This document shows positions 34,401 to 47,800 of a DNA stretch of 64,000 bases, one piece after another. The notes under the pieces were generated by a model, which saw only the letters and a list, made by a program, of their open reading frames with translations, made no database searches and was not told where the DNA came from. Both the position numbers and the translations under genes were made by a program. Source of the stretch: Tridacna crocea (Eukaryota; Mollusca; Bivalvia; Cardiida; Cardiidae); the NCBI GenBank assembly GCA_943736015.1, contig OX031065.1, positions 3,293,501 to 3,357,500 on the forward strand, in the 5' to 3' direction. Every line of letters begins with the position of its first letter. Positions within the stretch are counted from its first letter, which is position 1.

Positions 34401-37400
34401 ATTTTTGAGTTAGTGCCCTTTGTCGTTTTTCATACTTGAATTTTGTCCGGTGCATGCCCCAGCTTTACAACTTGGGGTAAGACGGGCGTATCTTGCGACA
34501 ATTTGCCCCTCTTGTTTGGTGCTTGTATTTGATTCCAGCAGTGTGAGAAAATTTGAAATAACGTGAGACCGAAGGTCAAGCTAGATGTCAAAATTTTCTC
34601 ACGCTGAGAAGAAGCAAATACCAGCACCAGGTAAATCACCGTAGTATAATATTCCTTTTACAAATATGCCTACACTTTTCGACAACAAAACACTGAAAAT
34701 AATTTACAGCATATTCGAAAACGATAAAAAATGCTACAGCACATTGTTGGTTATCTCTTTACCAGACGACAAAATACTAAGACTTGTCAAAATGATGAGC
34801 ATTGGCAGACAAAAACTTAAATATTCAACTACTAAATTGTCCATCTGTGATCTCAACATCACAGGGTGCTCTGCACAAACAACAGAGAATTCTTCAAGAA
34901 CAGAACAGAATATGGCTCACATGATGGACGACAAAATTTTACATTGGTCCAAACTGAAAGCACTTGCAGACGACAAAATAAAAGTAACTCAAAAGTTGAA
35001 ATTTGTTTCCAGCAGGGTAGAAAACATTGTGGGAAAAGGAGAAAATGCTGGTTACCAGCATTTTCTCCTTTTCCCACAATGTTTTCAAAAGCTTCTATCT
35101 CGGGGGCGTCATAAGTAGGGATTCTGTGGTAATGGGTTGAGAGAGGAAAAAAATTTGAAACAATGAGAACAAGTTGGTTTCCAGAATTTTCCCTTTTCCA
35201 AAATTTGTGATTATGTGCTAAAAGGTTTATTAGATGAGCCAGCAGTATAAAGCAGCACACAGAATGAAGAACATTCTCTTACCTGGCCTTTACCAATGCT
35301 GGCAATATTTCCGAGCCCTCGTATACACATCTGTCTGACAACATGTGATGAGTCCACTAGTCGACCCAATAAACTGTTCATGACTAATTCCACCAAACTG
35401 TCGTCATCCATACACTTCTGGTTTACCAACTGTAACAGAAAACATCGAAACGTTCTTTCTTTATCAGCCATGCTCCGGTAAAAGGGGCTTTATCTCAACC
35501 ACAAAACAAAAATGTACACATTTGCTGATGAAAAGTAAAAATGTGGCTCAAATGATAGAATTAGTCCTGAAAAGAGTAGAAAACATTGTTGGAAAAGGAG
35601 AAAATTACAAGCATTTCTCCTATTCCCCCTATAGTTCTCACACAAATATAAATATGCATTGGCTTAGAAATTTATTATTCACGAAATTTAAAACCAGCAA
35701 TAATACCCACTTTTACAGTATTCATTGGCCATTAAATTTGGCATCTATATTAGACAAAGCTTGGCTACATAGGAATGCCTTTAAGACCATCTGATAGAGA
35801 TCTTTGAAGCTGACAAATTCAAAGAAGATATGTATGTGTAGGGGCATATGTTGCCAGGTGTGATTAGGCATTTGTGGATGACAAAGGTGGCTCACACGAC
35901 AAACTTTGTCCTTGGAATAGTAGACAAGAGGGCCAAGATGGCCCTGGATTGCTCACCTGAATTTCCGAGAGAACCATAGCCATTTCTTTCAAAATGTAAT
36001 CAGCCCTTTCAGAGAAGAAGAATTTTTAAGAATTTCTTCAAGTCTGTATAGTGTAAATAGCGCCCAGTCATCAGAGCCATGTTTCTTGATGGATCAAAAT
36101 TTCTAGAGCAATTTTTGAAAAGTTTAGCTAAGAAACATTTCTGAGAAATTATTTCAAAATCTGATCAGCGGTTTCAGAGAAGATGAATTTTTAAGAATTT
36201 CTTAATTTCCCTATAGTGCAAGTAGCCCCCATTCACCAGAGCTGTGTTTCTTGACGGATCAAAATTTCACGAACACTTTTTGGAAAGGGTCATTCAAGGA
36301 ACATCCCTGTGAAATTATTTCAAATTCTAACCAGCTGTTTCAGAGAAGAAGAATTTTTAAGAATTTCTTAATTTCTGTACAGTGCAAGTAGCTCCCATTC
36401 ACCAGAGCCACATTTTTTGACGGATCAAAATTTTACGAACAAGTTTTGAAAAGGGTCACCCAAGGAACAATCCTGTGAAATTATTTCAAAATCTTACCAG
36501 CGGTTTCAGAGAAGAAGAATTTTTAAGAATTCCTTCATTTCCCTATAGTGCAAGTAGCCCCCATTCACCAGAGCCACATTTTTTGACGGATCAAAATTTT
36601 ACGAACAATTTTTGGAAAGGGTCATTCAAGGAATATCCCTGTGAAATTATTTCAAATTCTGACGAGCCGTTTCAGAGAAGAAGAATTTCTAAGAATTTCT
36701 TAATTTCCGTATAGTGCAAGTAGCCCCCATTCACCAGAGCCACATTTTTTGACGGATCAAAATTTTACGCACAATTTTTGAAAAGGGTCACTCAAGGAAC
36801 AATCCTGTGAAATTATTTCAAAATCTGACCAGCGGTTTCAGGGAAGAAGAATTTTTAAGAATTCCTTCATTTCCACATGTGTATGGTGCAAGAAGCCCCC
36901 ATTCACCAGAGCCACATTTTTTGACGGATCAAAATTTTACGAACAATTTTTTTAAAGGGTCACCCAAGGAACAATCCTGTGAAATTATTTCAAAATCTGA
37001 CCAGCGGTTTCAGAGGAGAAGATTTTTAAAGAATTCCTTAGAAAATTCCATTTCGTTGCCATGGCAACCAGAGTTTTTGATGGAATCAAATTCTGTGAAC
37101 AACTTTTAAAGAAGACCTCCCAAGGAACATTCCAGCCAAGTTTGGTCCAAATCTGCCCAGCGATTTAGGAGGAGTTGATGTTTAAAGAATTGTTGACGAC
37201 GCACGACGCACGACGCACTGACGGACGACGGACACCAGGTGATCCTAAAAGCTCCCCTTGAGCACGTTGTGCTCAGGTGAGCTAAAAATATTATGAGAAA
37301 ATGCTGGTTACGAGCATTTTCTTCTTTTCCAACAATGTTTTCAAAGGGCTTCTTCCTCTGGGTGTTGTAAACAAGAGGGCTATGATGGCCCTGTATCGCT

Positions 37401-40400
37401 CCACTGGCTTTTTAACCCTTTACCACACAAATTGAAGTATTCATGACCATGAAAAAGAGGGCCTTCAAAAACAATGAACACTGTCAGGCAATACAAGTAG
37501 ATTAATTCATTGGCATGAAAGGTAAAATCCTTGGAAAAATAAGCTGAATGATAGAAACCTTACTCTGAATTTATTATTCACCTCATGTGAGCATAACTAT
37601 TAGCATCAAAATGAATCGCACTCCTTGAAAACAGAATATTTTCTATCAAAAAACTTAATGTCTAGCACCAATCATGTATCAAAGCAGTTTGATTATCAAG
37701 GGAAGTAAAAAGTACCAAACTTTTTCTTTCATAAAAAGAGTTATTTCCCTTGATTAATGTTTAAATTGAAGTGACTATATTTTGAAGTCCATGTTAAACT
37801 TGTGATCCCTGAATGGAGGCAATTTTGACCCCAGACCTACAATATGAAATTAGAATGTGTGTTTATAAAGAAGAAGATTTTTTAATCTTGCCCAATAAAA
37901 AGCCCTGTAAAACAAGTTTGCTCAATAAAAGGCCCTCTAAAATATGTGACCCATGAGACAGGTTTATCAAGTTTTCACTGTAAAAGCCAATGTAAAACTT
38001 GTGACTCCTGGGGTGGGGTCAAACTTGACCCCCAAAGTTAAAATTTGGGCCCTCTTGGTAGAGGCCCACAAGATAAAGCTAGACGCAAAATTTGGTAGCC
38101 CTAGGCCTTATGGCTATGTACGAGTAGATTATTAAAGTTTCCCTATATAAGCCCATGTAAAACTTGTGACCCCCTGTGACGGGGCTAAATTTGACCCCAG
38201 GGCTATAATTTGGGCACCTTTTGGTAGAGACCCCCTAGATAAAGCGACATGCAAAATTTGATAGCCCTAGCCCTTACAGCTAGGTACGAGTAGATTATTA
38301 AAGTTTCCCTATATAAGCCCATATAAAATGTTACCCCCCCGGGGGTGGGGCCAAATTTGACCCCAGGGCTATAATTTGGACACCCTTGGTAGAGGTCCAC
38401 TAGATAAAGCTACATGCCAAATTTGGTAGTCCTAGGCCCTATGGCTAGGTGGAAGAAGAATTTTAAAGTTCTCCCTATATAAGCCCATGTAAAACTTGTT
38501 ACCCCCGGGGCGGGGCCAATTTTGACCCCAGGGCTATAATTTGGACACTGTTCGTAGAGGTCCACTAGATAAAACTACATGCCAAATTTGGTAGTCCTAG
38601 GCCCTATGCCTAGGTAGAAGAGGAATTTTAAAGTTCTCTCTAAATAAGCCCATGTAAAACTTGTGACCCCCGGGGCGGGGCCAATTTTTGACCCCAGGGC
38701 TATAATTTGAAGAAACTTGGTAGAGGTCCACTAGATAAAGCTACATGCAAAATTTGGTAGCCCTAGGCCTTACGGTTTCAGACAAGAAGATTTTCAAAGA
38801 TTTTTAAAAATTTTTAGTTTTGTTGCCATGGCAACCAGAGTTTTTGAAGGAATTAAATTCTTTCAAGAAATTCTGAAGAGGTCCATGACAGGATCATTTC
38901 TGTGAAGTTTCATCAAAATTGGATGGGTAGTTTCAGAGAAGAAGATGTTTAAAGAAAAAGTTAACGCACGGATGGACGGACGAACGGACGCACGCACGCA
39001 CGCACGCACGACGGACAACGGGCCATGACATAAGCCCGCTGGCCTTCGGCCAGTGGAGCTAAAAAACTCTAAATTGTGGTTAAAGGTAAATCATACATAA
39101 AAACCTTTGACGGTATTCACCAATCATTCATACACAACGAAATTGTGTGAATCTTAAATAAAATAACACAACTTATGATTGGCTAAATCAATTTTTTTAA
39201 TCAATCAGATATTGTGTTACTCTGAAAGTCTAAAAATCTTGGAGAATGAGACTTAGAATGTTTTTTGGAATGGTTGTTGAATACCAAACCTTGACTCACC
39301 TCAGCAAAGAAGGCTGCCACCACAATTCTTTGATTATCATAAGGACTAGAGAGTACTGAAGTCAAACAAGCTACTATCTTAGATATATGACCTCCAACCA
39401 CTGTACTGTTCACCATACATCTGAAACACAATTGAAACACATGTTAGAGATATATAGATATACATAGTTTTGATACTTGCTGGTAACCAGCGTTTTCTCC
39501 TTTTCCCACAATGTTTTCTACTCTTCTAAAGTTAAGTTATAATTTTTCATCTTCACTCAGCCATTTAGAGATATATTTTCTTTTTTTTGGAAAATATAAC
39601 CTATGATCGGCCTGCATGTCGGTGCAGTCTGACCTCTGTTGACTTCTTTCGTTTTCGTTTTATATACATCTGAATGTTATTAAGCTGTTTATTGTAATCC
39701 TTATTCTGCTGTGTTGAACTACTTTGTTATGATTGTAAAAGATCGGCCTGCGTATACTTGCGGTCTTATTCTGTCGCACCATGTTCATTCTTTGAATATT
39801 TAGGCTTCATTCATTGCAAGTCTTACTCTACCATACAGAGCTATACTTACTTTTTCTTATTGAGCAATGTGTGACATGATTGGCCTGCATAGGGGTGCGT
39901 TCCGATCTCTATTCTATTTCTCCGTTTTTGTTTTATGTACATAATAGTTTCATTCACTTTTCATTGTTTCTCTTACTCTGCCATGCAACTATTTTGACAT
40001 TTTTTTTGTGGACAATGTGTGTCGTGGTTGACCGATACATACGGACAGGCTGACCCCGGCTCCTTTTCATAAGTATGCAGCTTTTCTCTGGTCTCTGACG
40101 GCTTTCCCTTTTTCCTTCCATTCTTTTCTTATCAACATTTACTTTTTATTCCATTTTAACGCGCATGTTTGAAACCTTGACTGTCCAATACGAGTTCTTA
40201 CGTCTTGACAATAATACTTTTTGAAACAATGCGGAAAAAGAAATAATTGGCATACATGTTTACTCCTACTGCTTCCCTGAATTAGTTACAGACCGAAGGT
40301 CAAACCCAATTTTTGGGTGGTGGCCCGGTTTTTAGGTTTCAAATTTACGATTGAGATCTGCTAATAATGTATTGTGTAAAAAAAAACAAAAAAAAACCAA

Positions 40401-43400
40401 CGTGTATACAGAAATATCTACTCTTGCACAATGTACACAAATTCTCTTTTAGTTTTTTTATCCTTTCTACTCAAACATTACTCAGGACACCCGAACATAG
40501 CATTCACCCATACAATGCATTTAACGGTAAACTATACTGGTTATAACGGAGAAATTAAAAATGATGATATATTAATAACACTGATGCTTTTGATGATTGA
40601 ATATAGGTAGTTTGAAAATTTGTTCCTACAATTGTCATGGACTGAACAATACTAAAAAACGATTTGATATATTCACACTCTTTAAAGAAAAGAACGTTGA
40701 CATTTTATGTTTACAAGAGACTCACTTTTTTGAAGAAATTGAAAATAAAATTTATCAAGAATGGGAAGGAAATTGTTTCTTTAGTCATGGTAGTTCAAAT
40801 TCAAAAGGAGTAGCTGTTTTGATAAAAAAAGGTACAGATATCAAAGTTTTGGCATGCAGAAAAGATACTAATGGACAGTTTATTGCTCTCAATATATCTT
40901 ACAGCGACAAACAAATTATACTCGCAAATATATATGCAACAAATACTGATAACCCTGGATTTTTTATAAATGCTTTTAGTCGTATTGATTCTTTTGGAAA
41001 AATGGATAATATCATTGTATGTGGTGACTTTAATCTTGTTCTTGATAGCTCAATTGACTATGAAAATTACAAAGATTCTAATCATAACATCAATTCGAGA
41101 AAACTTTTAATTAAGACAATCAATGTAAGAGAACTTATGGACCCATTTAGACATTTGCATGGGGAGACTCGGAAGTATACCTGGAAACGCTTTTCATCTT
41201 TACAGAGAGGGAGATTGGATTTCTTTTTAACGACAAAAAGTTTAATTCCTTTACTCAGAAATTGTGATATAGACATAAGCTATAGATCGGATCACTCTAT
41301 GATTGTACTTGAACTACAGTTTTCAAATCAAAAACATGGGAAAGGATACTGGAAATTTAATAATTCATTATTAAATGACATAGAATATGTTAATCTCATT
41401 AATAAAAAAATAAATAATGTTATCCTGCAATACTCTTTACCAGTTTATGATAGAGAAAATATTATCAATATTGATCGCTCAGAGTTACAATTCATAATAG
41501 ATGATCAACTTTTTATGGAAACTTTGTTAATGGAAATACGGGGGGAAACAATCTCATTTTCAAGTTATAAAACAAAAGCAAAAAACCAGAGAGAAAAACA
41601 AATTGAAAACGAAATTTCTTTTTAGAAACAAATTTAAATGAAGCGAATAAAGATAGGTTATCTTCATTACAATCAGAGTTAGAAAACTTACGAAAAGAAA
41701 AACTACATGGCTCTTTTATTAGGTCTAGAGCAAACTGGGTCGACAGTGGAGAAAAAGTGACGAAATATTTCTGTAATTTGGAAAAACAAAATATTGCATC
41801 AAAAACTATTCCCTTTATAGAAACAGAAGATGGCAATCACTTATTTGACCATAGGGAAATCCTTAAAGAAGCAAAAGATTATTATGAAACTTTATATAAT
41901 GAATCAAATAATTTGACTGATGTCAATTTAGAGGATGACTTAAAAAACTGTACTTCAAATAAGCTAGACAAAAAGCAGAAGAAGGAACTTGAAGGACTAT
42001 TACAATACAATGAGGTAACACATGCACTCAAAAACATGAAAAATGACAAAAGCCCAGGAGGGGATGGTTTTACTTCCAATTTTTATAAGGTGTTCTGGAA
42101 TAAGATAGGTCATTTTGTTGTAAGAGCATTAAATCACGCATTTATTTCTAGATCCTTTTCACCAAACGTTAAATTAGGAACTATAACTTGCATACCAAAA
42201 GATAATAAACCAAAAAAGTTTTTAAAAAACTGGAGACCTATCACTCTTTTAAATGTTCTGTATAAGCTTGCATCTGGGAGTATTGCAAATAGGATGAAAC
42301 ACGTTTTGGATCATATCATATCAAGCGACCAAACTGGGTTCTTAAGAGACAGGTTTATAGGTGAAAACACAAGACTAGTCTATGACATTATGCAATATTG
42401 TGAAGAACATAGAATACCTGGACTTTTAATGTTAATAGATTTTGAAAAGGCCTTTGATTCTCTATCATTTAATTTTATTGAAAAGACGCTTGAATATTTT
42501 AATTTTGGTGTAATGTTCAAAGAATGGATTAAATTATTTCTACACAATACTGAGGTATGCGTACAAATAAATGGTTTTCTTTCAGATTATTTCAAAGTCA
42601 GAAGGGGATGTTGACAAGGTGATCCCATATCCGCTTATATTTTCATCCTTTGCACCGAAATTCTTAACATTAAATTAAAGCACGATAGAAATATAACAGG
42701 ACTAAAAATAAAAAAAGAAGAAAATATCATATCACAATTTGCTGATGACACAACACTCTTTTTAGACGGTTCTGAAAAATTGATTAAAAGTACTCTTGAA
42801 TTACTAGAAAAATTTTCACATATTTCTGGCTTGAAAGTTAATTTCGACAAAACAAAACTTATATGGATTGGCAGTTTGAAGTATAGTACAAGATCTATCA
42901 AGAGGAAATGGAAATTAACATGGGGGGAAATAAAATTTAAACTTCTTGGACTGGAGTTCCATGTCGATCTAGATAAAATGATAAAGTTAAATTTTGAAAG
43001 CAAATTCAAAAGCATTAATAACACTATAAATTATTGGAAGAAAAGAAAACTAACACCAATTGGAAGAATAACTGTAGTCAAAAGTCTTTTATTACCTTTA
43101 CTCACACATCTATTTATTAGTTTACCATCACCAACGAATGAATTTATGAAGCAACTGAACAATACACTTTACGAATTTGTATGGGACGGTAATGCTAAAA
43201 TTAAACAAACTGTCTTCACAAAAAATTATATGGAAGGAGGTCTAAACATGATTGATGTCAATAACTATAATAAAAGTATGAAAATTAAATGGATAAGAAA
43301 ACTAGTTGCTTGCGGTAAAAGTTGTCATAAATTCATGAATAATGTAATTGACACACACAAACTATTTAATTTTGGAATGATGTACTGTGAAAAAATTATT

Positions 43401-44767
43401 ACCAACATAAGAAATGATTTCTGGATTGATGTTTTAAAATCTTTTATGGTATTTATCTCTAAATGTAGTTTTACAAAGCTGCTGGATGTAGTTAACATGC
43501 CTCTGTTTTTTAATAGCAATATTTTGGTAGATTCTAAGCACATTTATAATAAAATATTATACGATTGTGGTATAAGATATGTAAAGGACCTGTTAACTCA
43601 TTACCACACAAGACAATTTTGGACTGGTCCAAATTGAAAGCATTTGCAGATGACAAAATGAAGGTGACTGAAAAGTAGAAATTTGTTCCAGAAAGGGTAG
43701 AAAACACTGTGGGAAAAGGAGAAAATGCTGGTTACCAGCATTTTCTCCTTTTCCCACAGTGTTTTCAAAAGGCTTCTTTCTCAGGGGTGTCAAAAGTAGG
43801 GATTAAGTGGTAATGGGTAAAATGTAGATGGAAGTTTTAAAAACTGGTTGGACATAAAAACAATGACTAGAAACAAAGTGAATTTTTTAAATTTCTATAG
43901 CATTACAAGATCAGTTAAAACTTTCCTTTCAAAAAATCACATTTTGATTAAAAAAGATGCTTTAAAAGGATGTCATAATCCTTCTATTAGTTGTTATTTC
44001 TTTCATATGCTTACTAAAAGGAACATAAATAAACATGTTTATAACACTTTGACACACAACGATGAAATACCTTCGAGTAGTGGGACTCATTATATAACAA
44101 CATAAATATAGATTGGAAGCAAGTTAATGGAAATGTGTTTAAATGCACAAAAAACACTTATACACAGTGGTTTCAAACAAGAATAATACATAGAATAATT
44201 CCAACAAATTCTCTGCTTTTTAAAATGAAATTGATTGATACTAACTCATGTACATTTTGTAAACGATATGAAGAAACTATTCTACATCTATTTCATGACT
44301 GTGAACACACCAAATCATTAATTAATAATATAGCAACAATTTTAAGTACTTTTGACCATACACTGCAAATTGATAGTCAAACTTTACTTTTAGGCACACG
44401 TACATCAAACGTACCATTAGACAGGCTACTTTTAGAACTTAAGAAATATATTTATCACTGTAGGAATAAACAAAAAATACCCTCAATGATCGGCTTTAAA
44501 AATACTTTAAACTTAACCTTGAATATTCATAAATGCACAAACACACATGAAATTGACAAATGTCACATGACAAATGTAGAACATGTTTATCAAAGTCTCC
44601 TATTGCCAGTATAGTGTACAGGTAGTAAATATTAACGAATTTCTATAAAATTTCTGAAAGATTCCAGTTTCTTTACTCCATATTAACATATCCACTCACC
44701 CACACACACACAAACACACACACACACATACTTACATCTATTTCATGTTTTTCTACCCTGATTTCTG

Positions 44768-44803
<36 letters not shown>

Positions 44804-47800
44804 TAAGGCCACATTCAAGTGATGGAACAACTTTACAAAAAATACAATTTTTGTTAGGCATATGAAACATCTTTTGTTTAAGAGTACTAACAAATTATTT
44901 AGAAAATTACTAACATTGAATTGTAAGGTATGATGGGAGATGGCCACGACTCCCATCATATCAGTTGACGTGGCTAATAAAAGTCTAAAAAAAAAAAGAA
45001 AAAAAGTTATAATTTTTGAGTCAAGTTTATCTTGTCATCTGCAAATGCTTTCAATTTAGACAGGTCTTAAACTTTGTCGTTTGGTAAAGAATAAAATAAA
45101 GGGACATGATTGTAAAAAAAATTCCATGCATTTACAGTGAGGACAACATGGAAAAAATGCTTCAAAATGCAGTTCCTTACTTCATCAGTCAAATTCCATT
45201 TTGAAATATCATTTTGAAATAGAGAAATGCAGGTATTTTTTCCATAACATATTTTACCCTTCAAAAACAAGATACATGTACTTCATATTAGTCACATTCA
45301 AAATGTCGTCTGCAAAAGCCTTCAATTTGGACTAGTCTTATGAATGTGAAAGTTGGCATCAAATACATAGCTGAAATGCAAACCACAACTGGCATGATTC
45401 GAACCTATGCAGACAAAATCCTCATTTTTCGAGGTTTAAAAGACCAATACCATAGCCACTGAGCTAAAGAGATACCTCCCTAATGCAGTTGTTAAGTATT
45501 GTATTTGAATCTGGACAAAGCAATGCATGAAGGAGTGGTCTCCTGTAACACTAGTCTCTAACTTTATAGTCTAGTAAAGGGTTAACCCATTACCACACAA
45601 TCCCTATTTTGACGCCCCTGAGAAAGAAGACTTTTGAAAACACTGTGGGAAAAGGAGAAAATGCTGGTAACCAGCATTTTCTCCTTTTCCCACAGTGTTT
45701 TCTTCCCTTCCCAGAACAAATTTCAATTTTTAAGTCACCTTTATTTTGTTGTCCACAAATGCTTTCAATTTGAACTAGTTAAAATTTTGTAGTCTAGTAA
45801 AGGGTTAAGAATGATTACTTACTTTGTCAAGAAGTTGAAAGCCTCAGCATATTCATCTTTATCCTCAAATTTTTCCCAGCAATCCTCTTTCTCTATCTCT
45901 TCTATAACATCTTCAGTTTTAGTTAGGGTCAAAAACTTCTTAAATGCATCTACAGCAACACTGAAATTTTGTCAATTCAAGTGATGCATTAGTTGTTTGT
46001 AAGAATGGTGATTTTATTTATTTGGGAATATTTGGTTACCAGCAATTTTTTTTTTTCCCACAATGCTTTCCAAAGGCCTTTTCCTTGGGTTGGTTAAAAC
46101 TCGGGACTGTGTAATAAAGATTCAAGTGACTGTAAATGACTTGTAAGGTCATAATGTTACAATATTTTCTTCTCTTCTCAAGGTCAACTTCTTCTTTTGA
46201 GTAACAGTGACCTTGTCGTCCGCAAAACCTTTCAATTTTAGCAAGTCTAAAATGTAGTGATCTGGTAAATAGTAAACAAACATGGATCTTTTCATTTTCT
46301 AATCACTCTTCACCAAACCACACAGTTTTCATTTTTTTAATTGAAAGCATTTGCAGACGACAATTTGAATATATTAAAATCAATAAATTTGACTATGGTA
46401 GGGTAGCAAAAATGGTGAGAAAAGATGTTGTTTATCAGCATTTCCTCCTCTTCTCACGATGTTTTCAGAAGGCATCTTCTTCTGGGTTATCAAAAATTCA
46501 AGATTGTGTGATAAAGGATTAACTCTTTACCATACAATGACGACTTTTAATGACCCTGAGGAAGAAGCCTTTTGAAAACAATGTGGGAAAAGGAGGAAAA
46601 GCTGTTTAAAATGCTGGTTACCAGCATTTTCTCTTTTCCCAAAATGTTTTTCATTATTCCCAAATCAAATTTCAATTTTTCAGTCACATTAATTTTGTTG
46701 TCTGAAAATGCTTTCAATTTGGACCAGTCTATAATTTAGTTGTCTGGTAAAGGGTTAAACAGACAAAACTGTCTGATTTATCTTACTTGCTAGGTTTGAC
46801 AGATTTACCAGCAGGTGTTGGAGGAGGGGTTCCTTTCTTCTTATCTTTTGTCTCCTTTTCTTGCTACATTAGAGGAAAAACAAAACATAATACCTACATT
46901 GATGTTTAACTCATTACCAAATGATAAAATTTTAGGTTTGTCCAAATCCAAAGCATTTGCAGAGGACACAATAAAAGAGACTCAAAATTTGAAATTTGTT
47001 TCCAGCAAGGTAGAAAACGTGGGAAAAGAAGAAAATGTTGGTTACCAGCCTTTTTTCCTTTATCCACGATTGTTTAACATGCTTTCTACCTTAGAATCAT
47101 TAAAAATTGAGATTGCATAGGAAAGGGTTTTCACATAATAAAGTTTCTCAGATGTCTGCACCAAAACAATTTGCAGACATTATCAAATAATGACATTTGT
47201 CTTCAAAAACATCATTGGAAAAAATGCTAATGTCAACCTAGTTACCTTGCCTTAACTCCATACAAAATATGCCTATGTTTCAATAAAAGGCTGTTGTAAA
47301 CATTGTAGGAAAAGTAGAAAATGCTGGTTATCAGTATTTTGACCTTTTCTCCTTTTCTCAACATGTTTTCAAAAGCCCTCTATCTCAGGGTCATTGATTG
47401 TATTGGAGTTCAATGCTATTGGAAAGAAAGTTTGCCTTGACCAGGTATCAAACTCACAACCACCAGGTCACGTGTCAGGTAAGGTAACACTGAGCTACTT
47501 GGGCAAGCCCTCAGGGTACTTTAACCCTTTACCATTCAATGCCGACTTTAAACGACCCTGAGAAGAAGGGCCCTTGAAAACATTGGGGAAAAGGAGAAAA
47601 TGATCGTAACCAGCATTTTCTCCTTTTCCCACAATGTTTTCTATACTATCAAAGATGAATTCCATTATTAAGGCCACATTTATATTGTCATCTACAAATG
47701 CTTTCAAATAAGCTGATTCAAAATTTGTCTCGGGTGGTTAATGGTTAAACTTGAGATTGTGATATAAAGGGTTAAAAAAAAAAAAAGCCGCAACAGTATA

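Larger units (their letters stand above)
39548..45003 (+). mobile_element. L1/Tx1-like non-LTR retrotransposon, nearly full length, inactive
   Basis: The element is bounded by the perfect 14-bp direct repeat AAGTTATAATTTTT (39534-39547 and 45004-45017) and ends in AATAAA followed by an A-rich tail. About 1 kb of non-coding 5' sequence precedes one ORF with an apurinic endonuclease, reverse transcriptase (catalytic FADD) and a C-terminal Cys/His motif. No ORF1 is recognisable. It lies inside an older MITE, in an MROH1 intron, opposite to MROH1. CA and CT microsatellites (44697-44800) lie in its 3' UTR. Confidence 0.9.

Noticed and set aside
44673-44959. Frames with (RE)n runs.
   Set aside because: Translation of CT/GA microsatellites in the LINE 3' UTR.
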